A stretch of DNA of 5,533 nt from Candidatus Hydrogenedentota bacterium. Lineage in GTDB: Bacteria; Hydrogenedentota; Hydrogenedentia; Hydrogenedentales; CAITNO01. A program made the position numbers and the translations under genes. Location of the stretch: the NCBI GenBank assembly GCA_007124105.1, contig SLFT01000379.1, positions 1 to 5,533 on the forward strand, read 5' to 3'. Below, one piece after another: positions 1 through 5,529 of the stretch (within the stretch, counting starts at the first letter, position 1; every line of letters begins with the position of its first letter). The notes beneath the pieces were generated by a model, which saw only the letters and a program-made list of their open reading frames with translations, was not told the origin of the DNA and ran no database searches.

Positions 1-245
1 GAACCCCTTGAAATGAACGGTTGCGCCGCGCCAATGCAATTGGCGGTCGTCTGCGCCTGTTGTCGTTGGCTGTAATGCTCAGCAATAACTGCGAATAATC
101 TGTGAGAATTTTGTATGCTTGATTCCCATGCGCGCCCCAGTTGGTCTGCCGGCAGGTGATAGATGCGGATTGGTCGTCGCACAATACGAGAAACAGGTTC
201 GGATGTTTGCTAAAAGCCTTTTCCATACCTGCTGTGGCGTGTTGT
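1..245 (-). pseudogene. possible gene remnant in shifted frames, product unknown
   Basis: Downstream of the Rossmann-like N-terminus, the minus strand keeps protein-like sequence in frames other than that gene's own. One frame reads MEKAFSKHPNLFLVLCDDQ at about 222-169. Another frame then takes over with IRIYHLPADQLGRAWE and SIQNSHRLFAVIAEHY, and it stays open to the window edge at position 1, roughly 75 codons after its last upstream stop. The two pieces would join smoothly if one A were added near 170-171. I do not recognise the family. It may be the truncated end of a neighbouring gene lying mostly outside the window, disabled by a single-base deletion or a sequencing error. It could also be chance open frame, so confidence is low. 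Confidence 0.27.
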
Positions 246-480
246 CGCGGGCGCGGGTTCGAACCCAGTAAGTGTTGATGAGCGCATCAACCCCCTGTAA
301 TGATGCAATGAGCATTTCAGGATTGTTGAAGTTGAAGGGAAACGCTTCGATCGTATCGCCAAAAGAATTCTCGCGGTGAAGAGAATTAGTCAGGGTTATT
401 ACAGTGTCTCCCCGCTGCAACAAGCGTTCAGCGATGTATTTCCCAGAATAACCGTAAGCGCCCGTTACCGCAACTTTCAT
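79..480 (-). CDS. NmrA-like NAD(P)-binding Rossmann protein, truncated or rearranged at the C-terminus
   Basis: The 133-residue product begins with the dinucleotide-binding signature of atypical short-chain dehydrogenase/NmrA-type proteins: MKVAVTGAYGYSGKYIAERL gives beta1, a glycine-rich loop (G7, G10, G13) and helix A. A second strand at DTVITLTN and the strand LQGVDALINTYWVR at residues 61-74 follow. Family members usually run to about 280-320 residues and continue after this strand with the conserved region leading to the substrate site. Here the sequence after residue 74 (TRARDNTPQQ...) no longer resembles the family and stops at residue 133. The start is supported by GGAAGGG about 8 nt upstream. 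The protein as written lacks most of the fold and is probably non-functional, through truncation, frameshift or recombination. The N-terminal assignment is firm; any substrate is unknown. Confidence 0.72.
   Translation of the reverse strand: MKVAVTGAYGYSGKYIAERLLQRGDTVITLTNSLHRENSFGDTIEAFPFNFNNPEMLIASLQGVDALINTYWVRTRARDNTPQQVWKRLLANIRTCFSYCATTNPHLSPAGRPTGARMGIKHTKFSQIIRSYC
255..266. repeat. perfect 12-bp palindrome GGGTTCGAACCC
   Basis: The palindrome contains TTCGAAC, the form of a tRNA T-loop, and lies where the Rossmann protein stops resembling its family. The flanking bases cannot form a full T-stem or acceptor stem on either strand, so no tRNA gene is called. It may be a recombination scar or chance. 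Confidence 0.4.
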
Positions 481-824
481 TGTCTTGCCCTTCCGTACGA
501 TATGTGTACGTTTGTTTCACAAAATACATAATCTGCGCGAAGCACTATTTGAGTGACCGTGCTCGGACAAAGCAAGTTTCAAATGAATTGTCGCTACAGG
601 GATCGCTCAAATCAAAATATGTTATGATTCCAAACACTGTATTTGACATGGAGTAAGCAAAGCCAGGCACGATGCGCCGGTATCCTATGATATTCAGGCG
701 ATACATTCTGATGCGCCAGCCTGTAGAATGATTTGATTTTTAACGCAAACAACGAGCATTCAAATCGCCGCGACGACCTTTGTGCGTGATTGCTTGTCAA
801 CTCAAACAGGAGGAGATTAAAAAA
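481..824. other. divergent intergenic region, no gene seen
   Basis: This 344-bp stretch separates the minus-strand Rossmann gene from the plus-strand secreted protein and should hold both promoters. No well-spaced -35/-10 pair for the plus strand was found: TTGACA at 643-648 has no good -10 at 16-18 bp, and TATGAT at 686-691 has no matching -35. A weak minus-strand pair exists, TTGATT at 610-615 and GACAAT at 587-592 with a 17-bp spacer. The octamer GATGCGCC occurs twice, at 671-678 and 710-717. CATTCT at 704-709 and AGAATG at 725-730 form a small inverted repeat. The 78-codon minus-strand open frame across 612-848 overlaps the ribosome site of the next gene and shows no family features. Confidence 0.6.
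808..815 (+). promoter_or_regulatory. strong Shine-Dalgarno site AGGAGGAG
   Basis: AGGAGGAG ends 9 nt before the ATG at 825. It fixes the start of the secreted hydrolase-like protein in place of the in-frame TTG at 780 or GTG at 786, which would put a charged, non-signal leader ahead of the signal peptide. Confidence 0.85.
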
Positions 825-3227
825 ATGCAGCGGAAAAACGTTCTTCATCTCGTAATTGGCAGCCCGGTTATTGGCGTCGCGTGCGGCATTATGTTCATGA
901 CCGCGGCCTATGGACAGGTAATATACGACGCCGGTGGTTTACGGATCACAGTGGACGACGCCGGGCAGATCGGCAGTTTCCATGACGCTGTCCACGGACG
1001 TGAACGGCTTGCCCCGGAACAACCCGCGCCGCTGATAGCGGTACAAATCGGCGACACGGTTGAAGCGCCAACCTCGGCGATATTTCAGCAGGAACCATCT
1101 GTAATACAGCTGCACTATAAGGAAAGCGGCATAGATGTGGATGTGGCCGTTCAGGAAAAGGACGGCCATGTTGTGTTCGAGGTGATTCAGGTGAAACCGG
1201 AAGACACGGTGGACGCACTCATCTGGGGACCTTATCCGCTTGTCATTAACCAGACCGTGGGCGAGGTGGTCGGCGTGGTTCGGGATGACGAATACGCCAT
1301 CGGCATCCAGGCGCTGAATGTGAAAACCCTGGGCGGCTACCCGGACAACGACGAAGGGCTCAACGGGTTTCGCGGGCAGACGGCGGCGGCCACGTCGTGG
1401 GGCAGCGTGTTGCAGGCATACTGCATGGACCGGTCGCGTCCAAGAAACGTTGCCGCCTGGAACGGAACATTCCCGAACATGCCCGTGCCGCCAATTGAAG
1501 GCGAAACGGTGCTGGGAACGAAGATCGCGCTCTTCGGCTGCGTCGCGGCGGAGGCGCTCGACACGATAGGCCGTATCGCTCAGGAGGAAGGCCTGCCCTA
1601 CCCTATGATTGACGGGGTGTGGAGCAAGAAATCGCCGGAAGCGGGGCGCTCGTACATGATAGCCGACTTTTCAGAGGATACCATAGACGAGATACTGGAA
1701 AGTGTGCGCCGGGCAAATCTGGCCGGCTTGTATCACGGCGACCCCTTCAAAAGTTGGGGACATTACGAGCCGCATCCGAGGCACTTTCCAAACGGCGTGC
1801 AGGGCCTGAAAGCGTGTGTTGACAAAGCAAGGGCGTTAGGCGTCCGCCTGGGTGTGCATACCCTGTCAAACTTTATCCAACCGACCGACCCGTATGTGTC
1901 GCCCACGCCCGACCCGCGCCTGGCGAAGACCGGCGCCAGCGTCTTGACGGAAGCGATCGCGGCCAACGCCAGCGAGATACCGGTGGCATCGCTGGAGTAT
2001 TTCGATAATGACGACGCGAACTGGATGCGAACCGTTGTCATCGGCCAGGAACTGATCCGCTATCGCGCGGTGTCGGAAAGCGAACCCTGGATGCTGCTGG
2101 ATTGTCAACGCGGCGCGTTTCGCACAAAGGCCGCCGCACACGAGGCGGGCGCGGAAGTGGGCAAACTCCTGGATCATCCGTACCGCGTCTTTTTCCCCAA
2201 TCTGAACCTGCAACGGGAGATTGCCCGTAACCTGGCCCAGTTGTTCAACGAGACAGGTCTCGACCAGATGGATTTCGACGGCCACGAGGGCGCGCTCGCG
2301 TCGGGGCAGGGCAGCTACGCCATTGACCTCTTTGCCAAAGACTTTTATGACAACCTGGACCATCATGTGGTTAACGGCACCAGCATCATGTCCCATTATT
2401 ACTGGCATATCAACACTTACTGCAACTGGGGCGAACCGTGGTACGGCGGTTTCCGCGAGAGCATGCAGCAGTACCGCATAGACAACCAGGACTATCTCAG
2501 CCGCAATTTCCTGCCCAATATGCTGGGCTGGTATCTCATGACGGAAACCACGCACCTCTCCGACATGGAATGGATGCTGGCGCGGGCCGCCGGATACAAC
2601 GCCGGGTTTGCCCTCGCCACCAGCTTGCAGGCACTGCAGAAGAATCCCCACGCGCCAATCCTCCTTGACGCCGTCCGCGAATGGGAGGCGGCGCGCATGG
2701 GCGGCGCGTTTTCGGACGAACAACGGGAACGAATGAAGATCGCGGAAAATGAATTCCACCTGGAGAAAGTGGAAGAAGGGCTGTGGAACCTATATCCCTT
2801 CCATACCTCTAAAGATTTTATCCATCAACAGACCATTCTCCAGCCAGGCGAGCCTACCGCGGCAGTATGGGAAGTGGAGAATAGCGGCGAGGCGCAGCGG
2901 ATGCAGGTGCGGCTGACCGTTGACGGTGAAGACGGCGCCATTGTCAACCCCACCTTCGAGGTGGACCACTTCGCAACATGGACCATTCCCGTCACCCTCG
3001 AGGCCGGACAGACCCTGCTGTGCGAGGGGCTTGCGACAGCCCGCGTTTTTGATGAGAAGGGAAACCAAGTGGATATGGTGGAAACACACGAAGCGCCCCC
3101 GCAACTGGTTCCCGGAAAACGCACGATTGCCTTTGACTGTGAATTCGAGGGAGATGCGCCCCCGCAGGTCGTGGTAAACTTCAGGATAATGGGTATGCCG
3201 GAAACAGTGCAACTGCACGAACGGTAG
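825..3227 (+). CDS. secreted glycoside-hydrolase-like (TIM-barrel) protein, family unassigned
   Basis: The 800-residue product starts with a Sec signal peptide: QRK, then a hydrophobic core to about residue 28, with likely cleavage after A28-Y29-G30. Export to the periplasm or outside is expected. Residues about 31-250 look like an N-terminal beta-sandwich. Residues about 260-600 carry motifs of a (beta/alpha)8 sugar-hydrolase barrel: IDGVW near 263, YHGDPFKSWGHY at 303-314, GVHTLSNFI at 343-351, QMDFDGHEG around D483/D485/E488, and NWGEPWYGGFRES around E537. Strand-end acidic residues such as D483 or D485 and E537 are candidate catalytic groups; this is inference. The last 130 or so residues look like a C-terminal beta-sandwich. 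The general architecture resembles alpha-galactosidase or melibiase-type enzymes, but I cannot place it in a numbered family or name a substrate. The gene stands alone, with no transport or regulatory partner next to it. A long minus-strand open frame inside it (1866-2759) is a codon-bias shadow. Confidence 0.8.
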   Translation: MQRKNVLHLVIGSPVIGVACGIMFMTAAYGQVIYDAGGLRITVDDAGQIGSFHDAVHGRERLAPEQPAPLIAVQIGDTVEAPTSAIFQQEPSVIQLHYKESGIDVDVAVQEKDGHVVFEVIQVKPEDTVDALIWGPYPLVINQTVGEVVGVVRDDEYAIGIQALNVKTLGGYPDNDEGLNGFRGQTAAATSWGSVLQAYCMDRSRPRNVAAWNGTFPNMPVPPIEGETVLGTKIALFGCVAAEALDTIGRIAQEEGLPYPMIDGVWSKKSPEAGRSYMIADFSEDTIDEILESVRRANLAGLYHGDPFKSWGHYEPHPRHFPNGVQGLKACVDKARALGVRLGVHTLSNFIQPTDPYVSPTPDPRLAKTGASVLTEAIAANASEIPVASLEYFDNDDANWMRTVVIGQELIRYRAVSESEPWMLLDCQRGAFRTKAAAHEAGAEVGKLLDHPYRVFFPNLNLQREIARNLAQLFNETGLDQMDFDGHEGALASGQGSYAIDLFAKDFYDNLDHHVVNGTSIMSHYYWHINTYCNWGEPWYGGFRESMQQYRIDNQDYLSRNFLPNMLGWYLMTETTHLSDMEWMLARAAGYNAGFALATSLQALQKNPHAPILLDAVREWEAARMGGAFSDEQRERMKIAENEFHLEKVEEGLWNLYPFHTSKDFIHQQTILQPGEPTAAVWEVENSGEAQRMQVRLTVDGEDGAIVNPTFEVDHFATWTIPVTLEAGQTLLCEGLATARVFDEKGNQVDMVETHEAPPQLVPGKRTIAFDCEFEGDAPPQVVVNFRIMGMPETVQLHER

Positions 3228-3255
3228 GCATCTGTTGAAACCGAAAATCTATTGT

Positions 3256-3317
3256 CGTAGAGGAAACAAAGGAAATATAGAGGAAACGATAGGGATAGAG
3301 AGATATAGGAAAAATAC
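3256..3317 (+). repeat. purine-rich tract with a 20-bp-period direct repeat
   Basis: Beginning about 30 bp after the hydrolase-like gene, the plus strand is almost entirely A and G for about 60 bases. TAGAGGAAAC occurs at 3258-3267 and again at 3278-3287, followed by variants of ATAGRG. The strand bias is sharp compared with both neighbours. The tract makes no hairpin with a T-run, so it is not an intrinsic terminator. Origin and role are unknown; replication slippage is the simplest explanation. Confidence 0.55.
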
Positions 3318-3465
3318 AATCCACGCTGCACCGCACGGTCCGCGAGCAGAAGCCCAGCGGAATACGCAAGAAGTAGAAACAGGCCGCGATGCATAATGAC
3401 TCAAAATCTGCCTAAAAATGCAGGTGATGGGTATTCTGGCCCTGTATTTCCCCCGAGGAATAAGC

Positions 3466-3804
3466 GTGAACTATGATTATATTCACATCTTCGCAATTCC
3501 GATCATCCTGACCGGAGTGGCCCTGCTCTTCCGACACTGCACACGTGCTAAAGTTCTACTGTGTGCTGTGGCAACGACTGCGCTGTTGACTCTTGTGCGC
3601 ATAGCATCTGGTGGCGTGGGAATGCATCCCGTCATGAGCATAATTTTACTGACAATCATGCCCGTGTTTGCCGCACTGCTACCGGCCATATTGCGGTGGC
3701 CTCGCGCCCGTGCATGGGCAGTCGTGATTGGTGTTCCAGCGCTATACTTCTTCGCTAATCTCGTAGGTGTCTGGATTTGGCTTGGGCTTGGATACGGATT
3801 ATGA
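3466..3804 (+). CDS. small four-helix integral membrane protein, function unknown
   Basis: From the GTG at 3466 the product is 112 residues and begins MNYDYIHIFAIPIILTG. Four hydrophobic segments are visible at about residues 6-22, 29-47, 56-76 and 83-106, joined by short loops with basic residues (R23, R27, K29, R77, R80, R82). No catalytic or ligand motif is recognised. The GTG start is preferred because GAGGAA at 3455-3460 sits 5 nt upstream. The in-frame ATGs at 3418 and 3427 lack a properly spaced ribosome site and would add a 16- or 13-residue leader. The gene lies 238 bp after the hydrolase-like gene and converges on the minus-strand module, so it is probably a single-gene unit. The hydrophobic pattern supports a real protein. 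Function cannot be stated. Confidence 0.68.
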   Translation: MNYDYIHIFAIPIILTGVALLFRHCTRAKVLLCAVATTALLTLVRIASGGVGMHPVMSIILLTIMPVFAALLPAILRWPRARAWAVVIGVPALYFFANLVGVWIWLGLGYGL

Positions 3805-3828
3805 ATGTCTCCCCAACCAGAGCCTCCA

Positions 3829-3846
3829 GCGTGCCCCGTGGCACGC
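3829..3846. terminator. GC-rich hairpin between convergent genes
   Basis: GCGTGCC (3829-3835), loop CCGT, and GGCACGC (3840-3846) form a perfect 7-bp stem 24 nt after the membrane-protein stop and about 77 nt past the end of the minus-strand 58-residue ORF. Its place between converging genes suggests a shared terminator. It lacks a T-tract on either strand, so it is not a classic intrinsic terminator. Confidence 0.42.
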
Positions 3847-3922
3847 GGGCGGGCAAAGCACTGGGGCAGCGTAAGAGTCGCAGGCTCACGACGGAACTTG
3901 GTGAAATATCCGGGTTATGGAT

Positions 3923-4099
3923 TCACGAACGCTGTCCTGTTCTTTTGCGCGGTTCTTGCTTCGGCTGTACCATGCGTTCGGGATGTTGTCGGGCGAACTT
4001 GCGGAACCGCTCGAAGAGGATTTCCAGGTTCCCGTCCGTTTCCCGATTGAGTTCCTCTTTAATTCGATATACTTCCCGCAGGATAGGATCAGTCTGCAT
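3923..4099 (-). CDS. 58-residue partner of the PIN protein, putative antitoxin
   Basis: This short ORF reads MQTDPILREVYRIKEELNRE at its start, then TDGNLEILFERFRKFARQHP and a basic, proline-containing tail ending QEPRKRTGQRS. The start DPILREVYRIKEEL followed by a second predicted helix matches, from memory, small proteins often encoded next to ETTIP-type PIN proteins (DP.. EVRRIR.E pattern). Here it begins 3 nt after the PIN stop, which implies translational coupling. GGGAG on the minus strand about 9-10 nt upstream supports the ATG at 4099. The alternative ATG at 4106, overlapping the PIN stop as ATGA, meets a stop after five codons. The likely role is to bind and restrain the PIN protein; this is inferred from position, since no DNA-binding fold is evident. 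Plus-strand open frames across the same bases show no family features and are judged shadows. Confidence 0.72.
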   Translation of the reverse strand: MQTDPILREVYRIKEELNRETDGNLEILFERFRKFARQHPERMVQPKQEPRKRTGQRS

Positions 4100-4102
4100 T
4101 GG

Positions 4103-4578
4103 TCATTCTCCCAATAATTCCTCGGGCGTACATACCTGAGGAATGAAAATCCCTTGGCTCTCATTCAGGGTGCGCAGACGTCGCAATGCCTGCACATTCG
4201 CGAGATGCTTGAAGTTCCATGTGCATAGATACTCCATCTCATGAATACTTGCAAAGGCGAGATGCGCTGCATCTTCAGCGTTTCCCGGAGGCACTACGCC
4301 CTTCTCAAGATACATCTTGATAAGCGCCTGTACCGCGAAGGTCGCATCAAGAACAGGAAATGACTGCAAAAAAGTCTGTCTTTCTCTGCTTCCGTGCTGT
4401 CTCCACGGCAAGCCTCCTGGACCACGACTTCCGAAATGAATATCGCATAATGAGTCTGGTCCCGTTTCCACCACGACCGTGTGATTTCTTGGCGACTAAG
4501 CGAAATGATGTCGCGCGACGGTTCAGCCAGCAAGTAGATGGGAATGGTCGTCTCCATATATAAAGTCGGCTTGTCCAT
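4103..4578 (-). pseudogene. PIN-domain (VapC-like) ribonuclease family protein, frameshifted at a T6 run
   Basis: Two overlapping frames together spell a complete PIN protein. The first frame gives MDKPTLYMETTIPIYLLAEP up to EAEKDRLF at about residue 70. The second continues LQSFPVLDATFAVQALIKMY through NAEDAAHLAFASIHEMEYL and TWNFKHLAN to CTPEELLGE. The join falls on the six A bases at 4368-4373 (T6 on the coding strand); a seventh T would restore one 158-residue frame. Expected acidic residues are present: E9 (this subfamily has Glu in ETTIP where classic PIN proteins have Asp), E55 and D103, with the TWN..H motif at 120-125. Family members are metal-dependent RNases, commonly toxins. Either the gene is disabled, or the deletion is a homopolymer sequencing error. 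Ribosomal or transcriptional slippage is possible, but the run is short and is not a canonical slippery heptamer in this frame. The 58-residue gene follows directly. Confidence 0.82.
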
Positions 4579-4587
4579 CTCAGTTAT

Positions 4588-4617
4588 ATTATCTGCGCAA
4601 GATGCATTAAATGTCAA
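4588..4617 (-). promoter_or_regulatory. near-consensus sigma70 promoter for the PIN module
   Basis: On the minus strand TTGACA (4617-4612) is followed by an 18-bp spacer and GATAAT (4593-4588), matching 11 of 12 consensus bases. The -10 box ends only 9 nt before the ATG at 4578, so transcription would begin about 2-5 nt upstream of it. No Shine-Dalgarno site fits in that leader, which suggests leaderless translation of the PIN gene. Confidence 0.68.
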
Positions 4618-4684
4618 GAATGGTAGTTCCGTAGTGTCGTGACCCTTTGAAAATGTCACATGTTTAACTCGTTAGAAATGTCAC
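4609..4684 (+). repeat. three direct copies of AAATGTCA in the divergent control region
   Basis: AAATGTCA occurs at 4609-4616, 4651-4658 and 4676-4683. The last two extend to AAATGTCAC, each preceded by GA or AGA-like bases. The first copy overlaps the -35 box of the minus-strand PIN promoter. They could be operator half-sites for toxin-antitoxin autoregulation, or remnants of a transposon end, since repeated TGTCAC motifs occur in the ends of some insertion sequences. No transposase is nearby. Confidence 0.5.
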
Positions 4685-4831
4685 GCTGCCATGCCGGAAA
4701 TAGTGCAATGGTATGAACAGTAGACGCAGACATCACGCCTGCGCCGATGAGGAGGCTCCAAGCGTTCCTTTGCCCCCGAACATCGGCCAGACCTTTCCAT
4801 ACGCGCAATAATTTGATGTGTTGCCATACCC

Positions 4832-4837
4832 TATGAT
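4832..4837 (+). promoter_or_regulatory. possible -10 box (TATGAT) for the VapBC operon
   Basis: TATGAT ends 12 nt before the ATG at 4850, which would give a leader of about 6 nt. No good -35 lies 16-18 bp upstream (TTGATG at 4813-4818 is too close), so this is tentative. No Shine-Dalgarno site precedes the ATG, which fits a very short leader. Confidence 0.3.
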
Positions 4838-4849
4838 ATGGTTTGCCGT

Positions 4850-5095
4850 ATGAAGACCACCATTGATATATCTGATCCACTGTATGAAGACGTGCGCCGC
4901 GTGGCGAAAGAAGAAAAGACCACTGTTAAAGCCCTGGTCGAGGAAGGGTTGCGCCGCACTGTGGCCGAGCATAAGCGACGCGCTCCTTTCACATTGCGTC
5001 GCGCCACATTTACGGGCAGGGGACTGCAACAGGAATTTGCGGACACATCCTGGGAGCGTATTCGCGGCGCTGCCTTTGAAGGTCGCGGCGGATGA
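4850..5095 (+). CDS. vapB: VapB-family antitoxin
   Basis: The 81-residue protein opens MKTTIDISDPLYEDVRRVAK, a short beta-strand then a helix, followed by KTTVKALVEEGLRRTVAEH. This is the usual ribbon-helix-helix-like N-terminus of VapB antitoxins that start M[RK]TT[IL]DI. Such proteins bind the operon's own promoter as dimers. The C-terminal part (TFTGRGLQQEFADTSWERIR) is expected to be the toxin-binding tail, with W67 and nearby residues reaching into the PIN active site; this is inference from the family. MKTT at 4850 is chosen over the in-frame ATG at 4838 because family members begin at this point. The stop overlaps the toxin start as ATGA, so the two are translationally coupled. The gene diverges from the minus-strand PIN module across 271 bp. 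Confidence 0.86.
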   Translation: MKTTIDISDPLYEDVRRVAKEEKTTVKALVEEGLRRTVAEHKRRAPFTLRRATFTGRGLQQEFADTSWERIRGAAFEGRGG

Positions 5096-5529
5096 TTGCC
5101 GTAGACACAAACCTGTTGGTCTATGCGCACCGGAAAGATGCCGCATGGCATGAGATTGCTTACAAGTGCATCAAGCAAGTGGCGGAAGACAATATCCCGT
5201 GGGGCGTTCCCTGGCCCTGCATTCATGAGTTCCTGGCCATTGTCACCCATCCGCGCATTTATGCGCCGCCCACACCGCTTCAGAAGGCGGTTGATCAGGT
5301 GGAAGCGTGGTTGGAATCACCAAGCCTCGTGTTATTAAGTGAAACCAGCGAGCATTGGCCGCAACTCCGCGCCTTGGTATCAAAAGGACGTATTACGGGG
5401 CCTATGGTGCATGATGCGCGTGTGGCGGCTATTTGTATACAGCATGGCGTACGGGAAATTTGGACCGCAGATAGAGATTTCGGTCGTTTTAAGGGAATAC
5501 GCACGCATAATCCATTGCTTGAATCATAA
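5092..5529 (+). CDS. vapC: VapC-family PIN-domain toxin ribonuclease
   Basis: The 145-residue protein has the full PIN layout. MIAVDTNLLVYAH carries the first metal-binding Asp (D5), CIHEFLAIVTHP the conserved Glu (E46), GPMVHDARVAAICIQHG the third acid (D108), and IWTADRDFGRF the last ones (D127, D129). Length and ending (a short GI/GL...NPL tail) are normal for VapC toxins, Mg2+-dependent endoribonucleases that usually cut tRNA or rRNA to stop growth. The actual RNA target cannot be read from sequence. It begins inside the antitoxin stop codon (ATGA, 4-nt overlap), the standard arrangement for an antitoxin-first type II operon. All key residues are intact and the frame is unbroken, so this module should be functional, unlike the neighbouring minus-strand one. 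Confidence 0.93.
   Translation: MIAVDTNLLVYAHRKDAAWHEIAYKCIKQVAEDNIPWGVPWPCIHEFLAIVTHPRIYAPPTPLQKAVDQVEAWLESPSLVLLSETSEHWPQLRALVSKGRITGPMVHDARVAAICIQHGVREIWTADRDFGRFKGIRTHNPLLES

Noticed and set aside
240..275. tRNA gene around the TTCGAAC sequence
   Set aside because: Neither strand forms a proper T-stem, acceptor stem or anticodon arm around it.
643..691. Promoter made of TTGACA (643-648) and TATGAT (686-691)
   Set aside because: The spacer is 37 bp, far from the 16-18 bp needed, and neither box has an alternative partner.
780..824. N-terminal extension of the secreted protein from TTG at 780 or GTG at 786
   Set aside because: The AGGAGGAG site lies within this stretch and points to the ATG at 825, which also puts the signal peptide at the N-terminus.
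1866..2759. 297-codon open frame on the minus strand inside the secreted enzyme gene
   Set aside because: It is fully antisense to a well-supported CDS, has no ribosome site or family motif, and is explained by the codon pattern of the plus-strand gene.
2825..3394. 189-codon minus-strand open frame over the 3' end of the enzyme gene and the purine tract
   Set aside because: Its start would be in a pyrimidine-rich low-complexity stretch, giving runs of S, L, F and Y; no domain is recognisable.
4104..4106. ATG overlapping the PIN stop as the start of the partner gene
   Set aside because: That frame reaches a stop after five codons; the ATG at 4099 opens the conserved-looking 58-residue frame.
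3777..4139. Plus-strand open frames of 66-120 codons between the membrane gene and the PIN module
   Set aside because: They are compositionally odd (rich in Arg and Ser), lack ribosome sites, and run antisense to the 58-residue partner ORF and the end of the PIN gene.
4733..5250. Minus-strand open frames of 137 and 139 codons opposite the VapBC genes
   Set aside because: They are antisense to two genes with clear family motifs and show none of their own.
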